From: Bacteroidota bacterium
Lineage (GTDB): Bacteria > Zhuqueibacterota > JdFR-76 > DREG01
Length of the DNA stretch: 5,342 nt
Assembly: GCA_030624545.1 (NCBI GenBank)
Contig: JAUXJX010000173.1
Coordinates: forward strand, 1 to 5,342
Direction of reading: 5' to 3'
The notes beneath the pieces are model-generated. The model searched no databases and was not told where the DNA came from. It saw nothing but the letters and a program-made list of their open reading frames with translations. How positions within the stretch are numbered: the stretch's first letter is position 1; each line of letters opens with the position of its first letter. A program made the position numbers and the translations under genes. Shown piece after piece: positions 4,945-5,342 of this stretch.

Positions 4945-5342
4945 TTGCCTGCCAATATTCTGATTACCGGAAGACCGGGGATTGGCAAAACCACAATAAT
5001 AAAAAAAGTGGCCGCACATTTCGGCAATCGGGCCCGAGGATTCTATACAGAAGAAATTCGAAAACAGGGAAAGCGCCAGGGATTTTCCGTAACGACTCTC
5101 TCTGGCGAGAGTGGATTATTAGCACATGTTGATGTACAGTCTCCCTATCGCGTCGGCAAATATGGCGTTTTGGTCGCGGATTTTGAACAGATCGCAGTGA
5201 TTCCGTTGTTTCAAAATTTAAGGGACATTGACCTGATCATTCTTGATGAGATCGGCAAAATGGAGTTGTTTTCTTCGCGATTTGTTGAACTGGTTCTTAC
5301 TTTAATTGATTTTCCCATATTACTGTTCGCGTCCCTAATGTC
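4945..5342 (+). CDS. THEP1-family nucleoside-triphosphatase, 3'-truncated by window edge
   Basis: The first 132 codons of a P-loop NTPase of the THEP1 (DUF265/NTPase_1) family, whose characterised members hydrolyse ATP, GTP, CTP, UTP and other NTPs; the physiological role is poorly known. Visible elements are ILITGRPGIGKTT (5-17, Walker A with Lys15), RARGFYTEEIRKQGKRQGF (29-47), YRVGKYGVLV (68-77) and the highly diagnostic LIILDEIGKMEL (97-108, Walker B with Asp101 and Glu102). Full members are about 170-190 aa, so roughly the last quarter is missing. I chose the TTG at 4945 because AGGAG (4935-4939) sits 5 bases upstream and the P-loop starts almost at once, as in the family. An in-frame TTG at 4921 lacks an SD and overlaps the udk stop. 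The frame is open from 4945 to the edge. It begins 20 bases after udk, so it probably belongs to the same operon. Confidence 0.9.
   Translation, partial: MPANILITGRPGIGKTTIIKKVAAHFGNRARGFYTEEIRKQGKRQGFSVTTLSGESGLLAHVDVQSPYRVGKYGVLVADFEQIAVIPLFQNLRDIDLIILDEIGKMELFSSRFVELVLTLIDFPILLFASLM

Noticed and set aside
1..5342. CRISPR array, tRNA, rRNA, insertion sequence or attachment site
   Set aside because: No regularly spaced direct repeats, cloverleaf, rRNA-like sequence, transposase or flanking direct repeats were seen.

Overview
This is a bacterial window, probably from an uncultured or environmental lineage. The bacterial assignment rests on a standard SSB with the acidic PF tail, a textbook sigma70-type promoter (TTGACA, 17-base spacer, TAAAAT), clear Shine-Dalgarno sequences, GTG and TTG starts, and a Rho-independent terminator. 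The phylum cannot be fixed from this sequence alone. All recognised genes lie on the + strand. Composition is uneven: hand-counted 60-base lines are about 37-42% GC in the methylase and late mazF, but about 53-62% in rtcB and in one line of udk.

Left region (1-1620) is accessory or defence-like. It holds the C-terminal part of a DNA methyltransferase of the TSPPF (probable N4-cytosine) type, cut by the window edge. Overlapping its stop codon is a 174-aa protein with a PD-(D/E)XK nuclease core, so together they look like a restriction-modification pair. A mazE-like ribbon-helix-helix antitoxin overlaps a mazF/pemK toxin gene, with a perfect palindrome in front that could be their operator. A 33-base palindromic hairpin (1631-1663) closes this block.

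Middle region (1689-3663) holds rtcB, the RNA ligase that joins 2',3'-cyclic-phosphate (or 3'-phosphate) to 5'-OH RNA ends, with all metal and guanylylation residues present. It is followed by ssb under its own strong promoter. MazF toxins produce exactly the ends RtcB seals, so mazE-mazF-rtcB may be a damage-and-repair neighbourhood. This functional link is an inference.

Right region (3664-5342) starts with about 200 bases of non-coding, hairpin-rich sequence ending in a strong terminator. After it comes a tight operon: cdd (cytidine to uridine), udk (uridine/cytidine to UMP/CMP) and a THEP1-family nucleoside-triphosphatase gene that runs off the right edge. The first two form a pyrimidine salvage route. 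The third is a P-loop NTPase whose cellular job is poorly known.

The most interesting items are the unfamiliar small endonuclease candidate, the mazEF-rtcB adjacency, the structured RNA region before cdd, and the placement of THEP1 in a pyrimidine salvage operon.
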